A stretch of DNA of 64,000 nucleotides, taken from Lacihabitans sp. CCS-44 (GTDB lineage Bacteria; Bacteroidota; Bacteroidia; Cytophagales; Spirosomataceae). Numbering within the stretch: the first letter of the stretch is position 1; the number at the start of each line of letters is the position of its first letter. The stretch spans positions 1-64,000 of the forward strand of contig NZ_RJUE01000063.1 in NCBI RefSeq assembly GCF_024343735.1, in the 5' to 3' direction. Of the stretch, positions 1 through 8,818 are shown piece after piece. The notes below the pieces were generated by a model. It did no database searches. It worked only from the letters and a program-made list of their open reading frames with translations, and was not told the DNA's origin. A program made the position numbers and the translations under genes.

Positions 1-618
1 GTTATTGACAGAGGATTGCAGTCAACACAAACTATGAGCGAGTTTTCTTCTAAGAAAATTGAGTTCGTAGCCAGAGCCAAAGAAAATCGCAAATACGAAG
101 AGCTTTCGTCATTAATAAACTCGAATACCGATTGTGACTTAGGGTCATTAACCTTATTAAAAGATAGTAAGGTCTACCTTTATACAGGAAAACCTATACA
201 AAATAAAAAAGGAAATCTTCATTATAGAGAGGAAATTGTACAGACTCCTTTAAGGTTAATTATGACCGAAAGTAAAAACAATCGAGAGTATAAAATGGCA
301 TTTATCACCAATAACTTCGACTTGACGGCAAAGGAAATTACCGATATTTATAAAAAACGTTGGGACATAGAAGTGTTTTTTCGTTTTATAAAACAAGAGC
401 TTAATGTAAGTCATCTGGTTTCACTAAATGAAAATGGAATAAAAGTAATGCTTTACATGACTTTAATAGCAGCAATGCTGATACTTGTATATAAGCATGC
501 CAACAACCTTAGTTATAAAACCGCAAAAAGAAGGTTTAAAATGGAGGTCAGAAACTTGCTGATAAGAGAAATCGTAATCTTATCTGGTGGAAATCCTAAT
601 ATACACTTTAAAACATAA
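1..618 (+). CDS. IS4-family transposase, C-terminal part (5' end outside window)
   Basis: The reading frame is open from the first base, so the gene begins upstream of the window; about 205 residues are visible. It starts with V-I-D-R-G, the DRG block around the second catalytic aspartate of DDE transposases. At nt 349-393 it has the Y-x2-R-x3-E-x6-K signature of IS4-family enzymes (YKKRWDIEVFFRFIK), whose glutamate is the third catalytic acid. A hydrophobic stretch follows (MLYMTLIAAMLILVY), usual in this family. It would catalyse cut-and-paste movement of its own element. The visible part has no frameshift or internal stop. Whether the whole element is intact cannot be judged without the left end. 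Confidence 0.92.
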   Translation, partial: VIDRGLQSTQTMSEFSSKKIEFVARAKENRKYEELSSLINSNTDCDLGSLTLLKDSKVYLYTGKPIQNKKGNLHYREEIVQTPLRLIMTESKNNREYKMAFITNNFDLTAKEITDIYKKRWDIEVFFRFIKQELNVSHLVSLNENGIKVMLYMTLIAAMLILVYKHANNLSYKTAKRRFKMEVRNLLIREIVILSGGNPNIHFKT

Positions 619-644
619 AAATGGCCGGAATTTCTTCCGACCAT
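617..644. terminator. Hairpin between IS transposase and tgt
   Basis: A 10-bp stem with one mismatch (atggccggaa / ttccgaccat, 4-nt loop) spans 621-644. On the minus strand it is followed directly by TTTT (617-620), so it can stop transcription coming from tgt. On the plus strand the T-run lies 15 nt further, so termination in that direction is less certain. Confidence 0.5.
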
Positions 645-704
645 GACTAGCATCCGCTCCTTTTTTTATGTAAAAATATTTTCGTATTTATGTTATCTCT
701 TTTT

Positions 705-1835
705 TTACAATCTCTGCATCAATTTCTTGACAGCCAATGGTTTCCATTGAGCAAAATCACCAGCAAGAATATGTTTTCTAGCTTCACCCACCAACCAAAG
801 ATAAAATCTAAGATTATGTACACTGGCTATTTGAGCAGCCAACATTTCTTGGCATTTGTTGAGGTGTTTTAGGTACGCTTTTGAATAAAAAGTACTTACA
901 TATCCACCTAATTCTTGATCTATTGGACTAAAGTCATCTTCCCACTTTTTATTTCTGATGTTGATAATTCCTTGTGTGGTGAACAACATGCCGTTTCGAG
1001 CATTTCTGGTTGGCATTACGCAGTCAAACATGTCGGTTCCGAGAGCTATTCCCTCCAATATATTCTCAGGAGTACCTACGCCCATCAAATATCTAGGTTT
1101 TGACTCCGGCAAAATGCCGTTCACAATTTCAAGCATTTCGTACATATCTTCGGCAGGTTCTCCAACAGATAAGCCGCCAATGGCGTTTCCTAGCTGATTT
1201 TGCGAAGCAATAAACTCTGCAGATTGTATCCTTAAATCTTTGTAAACGCTACCTTGAACAATAGGGAAAAGTGCTTGGCTGTGGCCGTATTTGGGTTCGG
1301 TTTCGTTGATTCTTTTAACACACCTTTCCAGCCAGCGGTGCGTCAAGTGCATAGATTTTCTTGCGTACTCGTGGTCGCATGGGTAGGGTGGACATTCGTC
1401 AAAAGCCATAATGATGTCCGCACCTATTACCCTTTGAATGTCCATCACGTATTCGGGCGTAAACAAATGCTTGGAGCCGTCAATGTGCGAATTGAAATAA
1501 ACGCCTTCTTCGGTTATTTTTCTAATTTCTTTTAAGCTAAATACTTGATAGCCACCTGAGTCTGTCAGTATGGGCTTGTGCCAGCCGTTGAATTTGTGTA
1601 AGCCACCTACTTTTTCAAGAATATCGAGGCCTGGTCGGAGATATAGATGATAGGTATTTCCCAATATTATTTGAGCCTCTACTTCTTCTAATAATTCTTT
1701 GGTATGCACACCCTTTACGGTTCCAGCTGTGCCAACGGGCATAAAAATGGGTGTCAATATTTCGCCATGATCCGTAGTTATTTTACCTGCTCTGGCCTTG
1801 GTTTGGCTGTCTGTTTTTTGAAGTTCAAATTTCAT
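705..1835 (-). CDS. tgt: tRNA-guanine transglycosylase (Tgt)
   Basis: 376 residues, the normal length of bacterial Tgt, which exchanges guanine-34 for preQ1 in GUN-anticodon tRNAs during queuosine synthesis. Visible motifs: VGTAGTVKG near 34-42, LGNTYHLYLRPG at 58-69, general-acid aspartate D92 in TDSGGYQ, MAFDECPPYP at 143-152, and the nucleophile D271 in GTDMFDCVMPTRNARNG. Oddity: the CxCxxC zinc ligands of the E. coli and Zymomonas enzymes are absent; the aligned segment (about 306-314) reads QELGGYVS, while the last ligand H340 remains. I recall similar Bacteroidota Tgts lacking these cysteines, so this is probably a lineage trait and not damage. Cytoplasmic. The LptF/G permease lies further on, on the same strand, with a glycosyltransferase gene between. 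Confidence 0.96.
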   Translation of the reverse strand: MKFELQKTDSQTKARAGKITTDHGEILTPIFMPVGTAGTVKGVHTKELLEEVEAQIILGNTYHLYLRPGLDILEKVGGLHKFNGWHKPILTDSGGYQVFSLKEIRKITEEGVYFNSHIDGSKHLFTPEYVMDIQRVIGADIIMAFDECPPYPCDHEYARKSMHLTHRWLERCVKRINETEPKYGHSQALFPIVQGSVYKDLRIQSAEFIASQNQLGNAIGGLSVGEPAEDMYEMLEIVNGILPESKPRYLMGVGTPENILEGIALGTDMFDCVMPTRNARNGMLFTTQGIINIRNKKWEDDFSPIDQELGGYVSTFYSKAYLKHLNKCQEMLAAQIASVHNLRFYLWLVGEARKHILAGDFAQWKPLAVKKLMQRL

Positions 1836-1921
1836 GTTGCAAATTTCAGGCTTTATGTGCTGATTAACAAACCTTTTTTCAAATTGGAGTTTTGTGATGG
1901 TGTCCTTTTAAATTGGCTATA

Positions 1922-1955
1922 TTTGAAAGATTCTAAAAAAGGAATACTATTTTTG
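1922..1955 (+). promoter_or_regulatory. Bacteroidota-type -33/-7 promoter for the glycosyltransferase
   Basis: TTTG at 1922-1925 and TATTTTTG (TAnnTTTG) at 1948-1955, 22 nt apart. The expected start near 1959 is 25 nt before the TTG start codon at 1984. Matched by eye to the Bacteroidota consensus. Confidence 0.5.
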
Positions 1956-1983
1956 CAGAAGTTTTAATTAAACCCCGTAAACA

Positions 1984-3180
1984 TTGGAGTTTGTTTTCCC
2001 TATAATATTCTTTATTGCATTGGCTGTGCAGCTCGTGTATGTTCTTTTTGTATTCACCAAACTCGTTGGTCACAATGACTTTGAGACGGTTGCCGATATG
2101 CCACCAGTAACTATCATAGTGGCGGCTTCTAACGAACTTCAAAATCTACAAGAATTATTGCCAATTTTAGATAATCAAGATTACCCTAATTTTGAAATCT
2201 TGGTGGCTGATGATAGATCAAGTGACGGCACGTATGACTATTTACTAACCAACGAGGGAAACATCAAAAGGCTTCAATTTTTGAGAATTTTAGATCTTCC
2301 ACAACATTTCACAGCCAAAAAATATGCTGTAACTATGGCTATAAAGAAGGCAACAAATGATGTTTTGCTCTTTACTGATGCCGACTGCAGGCCTGAAAGT
2401 GACCAATGGTTAAAAACTATGGTAGCTCAAATGGACGCTGATAAAGACATTGTTTTGGGTTTTTCTAAGTATAAATTTATGCCTGGAGCTTTGAATGCTC
2501 TTATCAGGTACGAAACTTTTCAGACGGCTGTTCAATACTTTTCTTTTGCTTTGACAAAGGTTCCTTACATGGGTGTAGGTCGAAATTTGATGTATAAAAA
2601 GTCGCTTTTTTGGAAAAATAATGGGTTTACAAGGCATTATGGACTTTTGAGCGGAGACGATGATTTGTTTATAAATGATGCTGCAACAAAAGATAATGTA
2701 GCGATTTGTATCAGCGAAAATGCAGCTACAAACTCTATTCCGAAAGAAACTTGGGAGGAATGGTTTGTGCAAAAACGCAGGCACTTATCAGTTGGGAAAC
2801 GTTACAAATTTAAAGATAAGCTTAATCTCGGACTTTTGTGGATGAGCGAATTGATATCCTGGTTTTTCTTTTTACCTGTATTTTTCATTAAACCTGATTG
2901 GTTTGAAGCTCCAGAATGGTCCAGAATTTCGAATGATTTTCTGAAGCAATATGGCTTGGCTCACTGGTATCCATTCAATGATTGGATGAGGTTGATACTT
3001 TTTGTTTTCTGTATTTGGCTCGTTATCAAGTGGATAGTTTTGGCAAAGGCCAACAAAAAACTTAGCAATACCATAAAGTCTTGGAAAATCCCTTACTTCG
3101 ATTTTCTGTATGCGGTTTATCTTTTTGTGTTTGGAATTATTACTTTATTCTCGAATCCCAAGAAGATTAAGTGGAGGTGA
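1984..3180 (+). CDS. Membrane-bound family 2 glycosyltransferase
   Basis: 398 residues. One N-terminal membrane segment (about 2-27) is followed by a GT-A glycosyltransferase 2 domain: nucleotide-binding AASNEL near 48, VADDRSSDGT near 75, the metal-binding DAD at 132-134, GDDDLF near 224 and a Q-x-x-R-H acceptor motif near 263. Two to three membrane segments follow in the C-terminal 130 residues. It should transfer a sugar from a nucleotide donor at the cytoplasmic face, but donor and product cannot be read from sequence. The start is a TTG; the first in-frame ATG (about codon 39) would remove the N-terminal membrane helix common in this family, so TTG is preferred. Convergent with the permease gene downstream. 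Confidence 0.85.
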   Translation: MEFVFPIIFFIALAVQLVYVLFVFTKLVGHNDFETVADMPPVTIIVAASNELQNLQELLPILDNQDYPNFEILVADDRSSDGTYDYLLTNEGNIKRLQFLRILDLPQHFTAKKYAVTMAIKKATNDVLLFTDADCRPESDQWLKTMVAQMDADKDIVLGFSKYKFMPGALNALIRYETFQTAVQYFSFALTKVPYMGVGRNLMYKKSLFWKNNGFTRHYGLLSGDDDLFINDAATKDNVAICISENAATNSIPKETWEEWFVQKRRHLSVGKRYKFKDKLNLGLLWMSELISWFFFLPVFFIKPDWFEAPEWSRISNDFLKQYGLAHWYPFNDWMRLILFVFCIWLVIKWIVLAKANKKLSNTIKSWKIPYFDFLYAVYLFVFGIITLFSNPKKIKWR

Positions 3181-3222
3181 AATTTCCAATAAGATTTATT
3201 AAAAGCACCTTTGATTTTAGGC

Positions 3223-4308
3223 TTACCTAGGTACCGTAAAATACATTATTGTAGCAATAAAGGAGAATACGAGATTTGGTAACCACACTGCAAGCAAGGC
3301 TGGCATGTCACCGGTTTCGGCAATACCTTTAGACATGATATAAAAAAGTATATAGACAAAGGCCAAAACGAAGCCGATTGCTATTTGAAGTCCTACGCCA
3401 CCTCGGGTTTTTCGGGCTGAAACAATAAGACCCATCAAAGAAAGAATAATTACGGCAAAAGGTGTTGCAAATCGTTGATAATATTCTATTTGGAAAATTT
3501 CGACGCCCTCGGCTCCTCGGCTATTTACCAAGGCTATTTGTTTTCGGAGCTGAGGAATAGTCATGGTTTCGTGGATATTGTTGGCGTTTTCAAAGTCTGT
3601 TGGAAACATGTTAATGGCTGTATCTAAAGGCACTGAACCGCTTGCTATTTTAAGTTGGTCTTTTAGAATGCCTATTTTACGAATTTTATAATCGTAGAGT
3701 TGCCATTTTTTTATTGAATCTATATAAACCGCTCGTCTGGAGGTAAGCTTTTCTATCAATTGATTGTTTTCAACTTTTTCCAAAGTAAAATCGTAGGCCG
3801 TTTTGCTGGTATTGTCATAAGACGAAAGATAGGCATAAATGTTTTTGTCCACCGCCATGTGTATGTCACGGTCGGCAAAGTAGTATTTGTCCTCAATATA
3901 CTTGTTCTCAAAAGCTATACGAGTTTTGTTTGCCTTCGGCAATACCCAACCTACCATAAAGAATGAAAAAATAGCCACTATACTAGAGCCTAAAATATAA
4001 GGATACATTAATCGTCTGAAGCTAGTACCGGTACTTAGTATAGCCACTAATTCAGTATGTGAAGCGAGTTTGGCTGTAAAAAATACTGTTGAAATAAATA
4101 TCATTAACGGGCTGATGTAATTGGCCCAATATGGAGCAAGGTTGGCGTAGTATTGCAAAAAAATGGCTTTTGTGGGAGCATTATGCTCTATGAAATTGTC
4201 GTTCTTTTCCACAAAATCAATTACCACTATGACCAAGACTATGATAAATACAGCAAACACATAAGTGCTTAAAAATTTCTTTATCAAATACTTGTCTAAG
4301 ATTTTCAT
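3223..4308 (-). CDS. LptF/LptG-type lipopolysaccharide export permease
   Basis: 361 residues, YjgP/YjgQ family. Three membrane helices lie N-terminal (about 15-32, 60-80, 100-122), then a soluble beta-jellyroll-like periplasmic domain (about 130-265), then three helices at the C-terminus. The opening MKILDKYLIKKFL and the segment LVAILSTGTSFRRLM are typical of the family. In Gram-negatives it pairs with LptB ATPase to extract LPS from the inner membrane and hand it to LptC/A. Whether this copy is LptF or LptG cannot be decided here. The partner permease and LptB are not in the window. Confidence 0.9.
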   Translation of the reverse strand: MKILDKYLIKKFLSTYVFAVFIIVLVIVVIDFVEKNDNFIEHNAPTKAIFLQYYANLAPYWANYISPLMIFISTVFFTAKLASHTELVAILSTGTSFRRLMYPYILGSSIVAIFSFFMVGWVLPKANKTRIAFENKYIEDKYYFADRDIHMAVDKNIYAYLSSYDNTSKTAYDFTLEKVENNQLIEKLTSRRAVYIDSIKKWQLYDYKIRKIGILKDQLKIASGSVPLDTAINMFPTDFENANNIHETMTIPQLRKQIALVNSRGAEGVEIFQIEYYQRFATPFAVIILSLMGLIVSARKTRGGVGLQIAIGFVLAFVYILFYIMSKGIAETGDMPALLAVWLPNLVFSFIATIMYFTVPR

Positions 4309-4320
4309 ATATTTATTTTA

Positions 4321-4543
4321 ACCGCTAGGTCGCAAAGACGCAAACATTCTTCCATAAATCATAAAGTTTAATTCGTGAAAAGATATTTGCGTAATTTCAA
4401 TATTTCGAGTCAAAATTAGCAGAAAAATACTTAGGATTGGGATTTTAAGGATTTTTAAGATGGTTAATGGGAAATTGGTACAAGTAAATTTATATAGTTA
4501 GCCGCAGAATTGTAATTCTTTGCGACTTTCCGCCTTTGCGGTG
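4321..4543. repeat. Interspersed repeat, cgcaaagacgcaaa family, with inverted ends
   Basis: This 321-bp gene-free gap (4309-4629) is mostly a repeat. The left end (4321-4345, accgctaggtcgcaaagacg...) and right end (4519-4543, ctttccgcctttgcggt at its end) are imperfect inverted copies, giving a MITE-like outline of about 220 bp. Related fragments occur near 16721, 23971, 24771, 53672, 54758, 56229 and 58492. I see no coding potential in it. Confidence 0.6.
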
Positions 4544-4574
4544 CATCTAATTGCTGCTGCTATTCCATTTAGGG

Positions 4575-4606
4575 TTTTCAAGTACCATTTTTTAACCTTA
4601 ATTTTG
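4575..4606 (+). promoter_or_regulatory. Probable promoter of ppnP
   Basis: A -7 element TAATTTTG (4599-4606) fits TAnnTTTG and predicts a start near 4610, 20 nt before the ppnP ATG. The -33 region (tttt at 4575-4578) is weak. Confidence 0.4.
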
Positions 4607-4629
4607 AAGAAAATATAACAAATACAATT

Positions 4630-4911
4630 ATGATTTCGGTAAACGAATATTTTGGAGGAAATGTAAAATCATTGGGTTACGCTACAGAAAATGGCAAATC
4701 AACGGTAGGCGTAATGAACGAAGGAGAGTACGAATTTAGCACGGGATCGGCAGAAACTATGACCGTGATTCAAGGCAAAATGGAAGTAAAAATCCACGGC
4801 GAGGAAGACATCAATGTGTATGAAGATGGCGAATCGTTTGATGTTCCTGCAAATTCTAAGTTTTGGGCGAATGTACCTTTTCAAACAAGCTATTTGTGTG
4901 AGTATGAGTAA
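4630..4911 (+). CDS. ppnP: Pyrimidine/purine nucleoside phosphorylase (PpnP, DUF1255)
   Basis: 93 residues, one cupin-fold domain, near-identical in length and block structure to E. coli PpnP (YaiE). Shared blocks: NEYFGGNVKS near the start, VGVMNEGEYEFST around 27-39, EMTVI-like ETMTVIQG around 42-49, and the ending FDVPANSKF...SYLCEY. The family splits many nucleosides with phosphate into base and ribose-1-phosphate, a cytoplasmic salvage reaction. It stands alone between a repeat and a strong terminator. The match covers the full length. Confidence 0.95.
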   Translation: MISVNEYFGGNVKSLGYATENGKSTVGVMNEGEYEFSTGSAETMTVIQGKMEVKIHGEEDINVYEDGESFDVPANSKFWANVPFQTSYLCEYE

Positions 4912-4941
4912 AATACAATTGAAAAAATTGGGTTTTGGAGG

Positions 4942-4970
4942 CTACTGATTTTTTATCAGTAGTTTTTTTT
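4942..4970 (+). terminator. Rho-independent terminator after ppnP
   Basis: Perfect 8-bp stem ctactgat / atcagtag (4942-4949, 4955-4962) followed by eight T. Confidence 0.85.
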
Positions 4971-5144
4971 GTTTAAAAAAGTAATATTCAAATTCATAGA
5001 AAAAATTTAATTATTTTAAGAAAATATCTGTAATTTTTCTTGGATTTCTCAAAACTTTAGTTTACATTTTGTCATAATTATCCTGATGTAGATTTTTTTG
5101 ATTTTTCGGTGTTTTGAATTTTTAACATTTTAAACTTCAATATC

Positions 5145-5675
5145 ATGAAACTGCCTATCAAATTTCTAGCATTAATTCCTCTCGCCTGTTTTTCTTGTAC
5201 CAAAGTCGCCCAAACCAATTTTGACGAAAACGCTGAAAAAGCCAGTATCATGAAAGTGATTGAGGCCGAAACAGATTGTTTTTTTAAAAGAGACTATGAC
5301 TGTTGGCAAAATCAGTTTACGCATACCGATTATTCCTACCAAGCTTGGAGCAACGCCGACGGCACATTTGATGCCAGCGTGGGATGGAATACCATTGAAA
5401 AAAACCTTGGGAAATACATTAAAGAAAATCCTCAAGAAAAAGAAGAAGCTGGTTCAAGTCATCCAAAGGTGGTTAGGAAAAATATAAAAGTTAAGTTCTA
5501 CGGAAACGAAGCAGCACACCTCACATGGGATCAGTATAACAGTGACCGTACCAATTCGTATTTTCTTCAGTCCAAAGAGGTTAGGCTGATGGAAAAAATT
5601 AATAATGAATGGAAAATAGTAAATGTTTCGGCTTTTTGGAATTACAAAAATAAAATTGCTGAGAGTGCCATTTAA
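5145..5675 (+). CDS. Exported SnoaL/NTF2-like protein, probable lipoprotein
   Basis: 176 residues. The N-terminus is a short signal segment with two cysteines (C15 and C18 in LACFSC); either could be lipidated, though neither gives a perfect lipobox. The rest resembles the SnoaL/DUF4440 NTF2-like fold: helix with KVIEAETDCFFKRDYDCW near 37-54 (the pattern of a small-molecule-binding cone), then strands ending in VNNEWKIVN-like KINNEWKIVNVSAFW near 151-165. These proteins can be isomerases, hydrolases or only binding modules, so no reaction is assigned. It stands alone and ends at a bidirectional terminator shared with the amidohydrolase. Confidence 0.75.
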   Translation: MKLPIKFLALIPLACFSCTKVAQTNFDENAEKASIMKVIEAETDCFFKRDYDCWQNQFTHTDYSYQAWSNADGTFDASVGWNTIEKNLGKYIKENPQEKEEAGSSHPKVVRKNIKVKFYGNEAAHLTWDQYNSDRTNSYFLQSKEVRLMEKINNEWKIVNVSAFWNYKNKIAESAI

Positions 5676-5677
5676 AT

Positions 5678-5716
5678 AAAACATCCAAGGTTTTGTTTGA
5701 AAACCTTGGATGTTTT
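5678..5716. terminator. Bidirectional terminator between convergent genes
   Basis: Long stem (aaacatccaaggtttt / aaaaccttggatgttt) with a 5-nt loop, A-rich on the left and T-rich on the right, so it serves both the lipoprotein gene and the amidohydrolase gene. Confidence 0.88.
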
Positions 5717-5738
5717 TAGGTTCATGTTTTTTTAAAAA

Positions 5739-7079
5739 TTATTTTACTCTTTCGCCGTGTTTGATGACCATTTTTACATCTTGTAAAAGCGAAATATGCC
5801 TGAGTACATCACCTCTGACGGTAATAATATCGGCGTATTTACCAGCACTTATGCTGCCATAATCTTTATCTACTTTCATGGCTACTGCTGGCCAATAAGT
5901 TGCGGCTTTTATGGCGTACATAGGGTCTATACCCATTTTGTTAACCCACACATCCAACTCATTCCAAGTGCTTTGACTGTGAAATTTCATCGGAATTCCA
6001 CTGTCCGTACCTATCACCATCACTACGCCCGTATCTTTCAACTGGTTCATTTTTTTAGTCAATGTAGGCTTTCTGATTGGAGTTAGTTGAAAATACGGCA
6101 TTTGTCCTGGGTATTTTAAAGAGCCTTTAATATCCTCAATAATGTCTTTTGGCAAGCCTAAGTGCCACGATGGGTCGTCCAACTTTTCGGGGTTGTCTCT
6201 CACATACTCGTAGTTATAAAGTCCTTCAACTGTCGGTGTCCAAAAAAGTGGCCCCATGCTCATTTTGGCAGTTCGCTCTTTTATCGCGGCTATAATGTCC
6301 TCTGGATATTCTGGGGCAGAAGAAAGCCCAGTATGCTCAAAACAATCCACACCGATTTCAAGTCCAACGCGTATTTCGTTGGGTCTATGGCTGTGAGCTA
6401 TCACGGGCAATCCATATTTATGGGCCTCATTTACAATGGTTTGTGCCTCTCCTTTTGTCATTTCATCGTGGTCAATGAGTTTTATTACATCCACGCCTGC
6501 GTCTGCCAATTTTTTGACTTTGGCTTTAGCGTCTTCTTCTCCATAAATTCCCCAACGGAATTCCTCGGTTTTGGGATAAGGGCGGTGTTGCAAAAACGGC
6601 CCCGAAACATAAATAGTCGGACCAGGTATTTTGCCTTGGTTTATTTTGTTTCGGACATTGATACTCGCCTCAAGCGGTGCTCCTAAGTCTCTAGCACTCG
6701 TAACGCCAGCCATAAGTAGCTGATGAGCAGACGCCGGCATAATGATAGACTCGAATTTTTTGATGTAGGTACTGTCCCAATGGGTATAATTGCTGTGGCC
6801 GTTAATCATCAAATGCACGTGCATGTCCCATAAGCCGGGCATTACGCTCATGCCTTCGGTTGAGATGATTTCAGCATCTTTTGGTATGGCCAATTCGCCG
6901 ATTCGGCCAACTGCTTTTACTCTTTTGCCTTCAATGAGCACTACTGAGTTTTGAATGGGTGGCCCACCAAAACCATCCAGCAAAGTACCGCCAACTAAGG
7001 CTTTGATTTTTTGGGAGTAACTCACTTGAGTTAATAATAAGGAAAAAATAAAGAATAGGGCTTTGTAAAGTTTGTTCAT
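5739..7079 (-). CDS. Exported amidohydrolase (imidazolonepropionase/prolidase-like)
   Basis: 446 residues with a clear signal peptide (1-22, ending VSYSQ). Amidohydrolase superfamily: beta-sandwich start GGTLLDGFGGPP near 30, metal ligands H87 and H89 in MHVHL, probable bridging lysine in VIKLIDHDE, later histidines in IAHSHRPNE and FEHTG, and the catalytic aspartate in GTDSGIP. The end (AGKYADIITVRGDVL) is the returning sandwich strand. This subgroup includes exported Xaa-Pro or Xaa-Arg dipeptidases and lactonases; the substrate here is not evident. Location is probably periplasmic. The 101-bp gap to the aldehyde dehydrogenase suggests a separate transcript. Confidence 0.88.
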   Translation of the reverse strand: MNKLYKALFFIFSLLLTQVSYSQKIKALVGGTLLDGFGGPPIQNSVVLIEGKRVKAVGRIGELAIPKDAEIISTEGMSVMPGLWDMHVHLMINGHSNYTHWDSTYIKKFESIIMPASAHQLLMAGVTSARDLGAPLEASINVRNKINQGKIPGPTIYVSGPFLQHRPYPKTEEFRWGIYGEEDAKAKVKKLADAGVDVIKLIDHDEMTKGEAQTIVNEAHKYGLPVIAHSHRPNEIRVGLEIGVDCFEHTGLSSAPEYPEDIIAAIKERTAKMSMGPLFWTPTVEGLYNYEYVRDNPEKLDDPSWHLGLPKDIIEDIKGSLKYPGQMPYFQLTPIRKPTLTKKMNQLKDTGVVMVIGTDSGIPMKFHSQSTWNELDVWVNKMGIDPMYAIKAATYWPAVAMKVDKDYGSISAGKYADIITVRGDVLRHISLLQDVKMVIKHGERVK

Positions 7080-7180
7080 AAGTTTTAGATAAAATTTTAA
7101 ATCAATTTAGTTTATTTATAATCATAAAATGAATCTAAATAGACTAACTGATTAATTTAGGCTATTTAAACCTAGAATTC

Positions 7181-8605
7181 TCAAAAAAACTTCACCACCA
7201 ATTCTATCAATCTTTCTTTCAAACTGTTGTAGGGTGGCATCAAGAGCTCTAAGGTACTGGGTAAATGTTGGCGATAAACCCCGCGGGCATTGGTGAATTC
7301 TTGAAAACCAAAAATACCGTGTGCTTTGCCTATTCCAGAGTTGTTAGAGCCACCAAAAGGCAAGTTGGGATTGAAATAGTGCAGGTCGTTGTTGTTTATG
7401 CACGAGTTGCCAGCTCGGGTATTGTTCATGATTTTTTCAATATTTTTCTCACTTTTACTATAGATATAAAGTGCCAATGGTTTTTCGCCCAAGTTGACTT
7501 TGTCGATGGCTTCGTCAAGATTTTTGTAAGAAATTATAGGCAAAACAGGTCCAAAAATTTCATTTTGCATCAATGCGGAGTCTGCCGGAACTTCGGAGAC
7601 TATAGTTGGCTCAATAAAACTCTTTGCGGTGTCGGATTTTCCTCCAAAAACAACTTTTGCACCCTTCGAAACTGAGTCTTGAATGTAATCATTTACTCTT
7701 TCAGCGTGTTTTTGGTTGACGATATGTCCGTAAGATTCAGAGCTTTGTGCATCAGAACCATAAAAAACAGCCAAAGTTTTTTTCATGGCTTCTATCAATT
7801 CGTCTTTTTTGGATTCATGAACCAACACATAGTCGGGTGCGATACAAATCTGCCCACTGTTATGGAATTTTCCCCAAACAATTCGTTTGGCTGCTGTACT
7901 TATTGAGGCTGTTTCATCTACAATGGTGGGTGATTTTCCGCCCAACTCCAAAGTAACTGAAGCTAGATTTTTTGCTGCGGCTTTCATTACAATTTTACCA
8001 ATTGAGGGTGCCCCAGTAAAGAAAATATGGTTAAATGGCAATTCTAACAATGCCGATGAAGTTTCTATGCCACCTTCTATCAAGGCTATTTCGTTTTCGT
8101 TGAAAACGCTTTTTATCAATTTGGCCAAAACCGCTGAGGTATGTGGCGTAAATTCTGAAGGTTTCAAAATTGCTGTATTTCCACCAGCAATGGCCGACAC
8201 CAAAGGACTTAAAAGCAAGTTAACAGGGAAATTCCACGGAGCTATGATCAGACAAACACCTTTGGGTTCGTATTTGATATAAGAAGTGGAACCGAAAAAA
8301 GCCAAAGGTGTATCGGCTGCTTGTTTGGCAGTCCATTTTCCAAGGTGACTGATGGCGTGCTTTATTTCGCTTGTAACTGGAAATATCTCCGAAAGGTCAA
8401 CATCGGCTTTCGGTTTCTTAAAATCAGCCATCATGGCGTCTCTTAATTCTTGCCTGAAAGTGTTTTCTAAAGCATTTAAAAGTGCCTTAAGTTTTGACTT
8501 TCGCTCTTTTAGAGGGGCGTTGGCAATAGCAAATTGATTAGCTTTTTGAGCCTGAAATATTCTATTTATTTGGTCGATATTTACCTCTTCGGATACAATA
8601 TTCAT
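7181..8605 (-). CDS. Aldehyde dehydrogenase, class 3-like
   Basis: 474 residues, full-length NAD(P)-dependent aldehyde dehydrogenase. Visible: IIAPWNFPVNL near 120-130, Rossmann loop FTGAPSIGK near 196-204, general base E220 in LELGGKSP, nucleophile C254 in NSGQICIAPDY, and EIFGPVLP near 350. The C-A-P-D-Y context and the shortened N-terminus are typical of the ALDH3 group, which oxidises fatty and aromatic aldehydes and often has a hydrophobic C-terminal tail; a mildly hydrophobic tail (LIELVVKFF) is present. It reads away from the sigma factor gene. Betaine aldehyde dehydrogenase is a less likely reading. Confidence 0.92.
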   Translation of the reverse strand: MNIVSEEVNIDQINRIFQAQKANQFAIANAPLKERKSKLKALLNALENTFRQELRDAMMADFKKPKADVDLSEIFPVTSEIKHAISHLGKWTAKQAADTPLAFFGSTSYIKYEPKGVCLIIAPWNFPVNLLLSPLVSAIAGGNTAILKPSEFTPHTSAVLAKLIKSVFNENEIALIEGGIETSSALLELPFNHIFFTGAPSIGKIVMKAAAKNLASVTLELGGKSPTIVDETASISTAAKRIVWGKFHNSGQICIAPDYVLVHESKKDELIEAMKKTLAVFYGSDAQSSESYGHIVNQKHAERVNDYIQDSVSKGAKVVFGGKSDTAKSFIEPTIVSEVPADSALMQNEIFGPVLPIISYKNLDEAIDKVNLGEKPLALYIYSKSEKNIEKIMNNTRAGNSCINNNDLHYFNPNLPFGGSNNSGIGKAHGIFGFQEFTNARGVYRQHLPSTLELLMPPYNSLKERLIELVVKFF

Positions 8606-8765
8606 GGTTTTGGTTTTTATTCGGTTGATTGTGAGTCGAATATAATGAAAAAAAATTTATACACTTAAAGAAATACAATTTCATTCTCGATAAAATAGAA
8701 ATGTTTCCTTGAAAATGTTGTTTGTCAGTTATTTAAGAAATTATTTTATGATTTTTCAAATAAAT

Positions 8766-8795
8766 TAAAGTAAAAGCCAAAGTAGTTCGTCTTCA
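8766..8795 (+). promoter_or_regulatory. Putative ECF-sigma promoter (copy 1) before the sigma gene
   Basis: TAAAGTAAAA (8766-8775), 12 nt, then CGTCTTCA (8788-8795). The same two blocks with identical spacing occur at 9791-9820. A -10 box containing CGTC is common for ECF sigma factors. It lies 24 nt before the sigma start codon, so autoregulation is inferred. Confidence 0.6.
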
Positions 8796-8818
8796 TAAAA
8801 ATACTATTACAAAAATTA

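Larger units (their letters stand above)
1..666 (+). mobile_element. Right-hand part of an IS4-family insertion sequence
   Basis: The transposase tail is followed by a hairpin and a T-run before tgt begins on the other strand. The right terminal inverted repeat cannot be fixed because the left end is missing, so the end given (the T-run at 660-666) is approximate. Confidence 0.6.

Noticed and set aside
2410-2784. 124-codon minus-strand frame inside the glycosyltransferase gene
   Set aside because: It lies fully opposite a gene with clear GT2 motifs and shows no motif of its own.
7181-8605. Betaine aldehyde dehydrogenase linked to the choline-like genes
   Set aside because: Active-site context (QICIAPDY) and length fit the class 3 group better, and it is separated from the GMC gene by the sigma operon.
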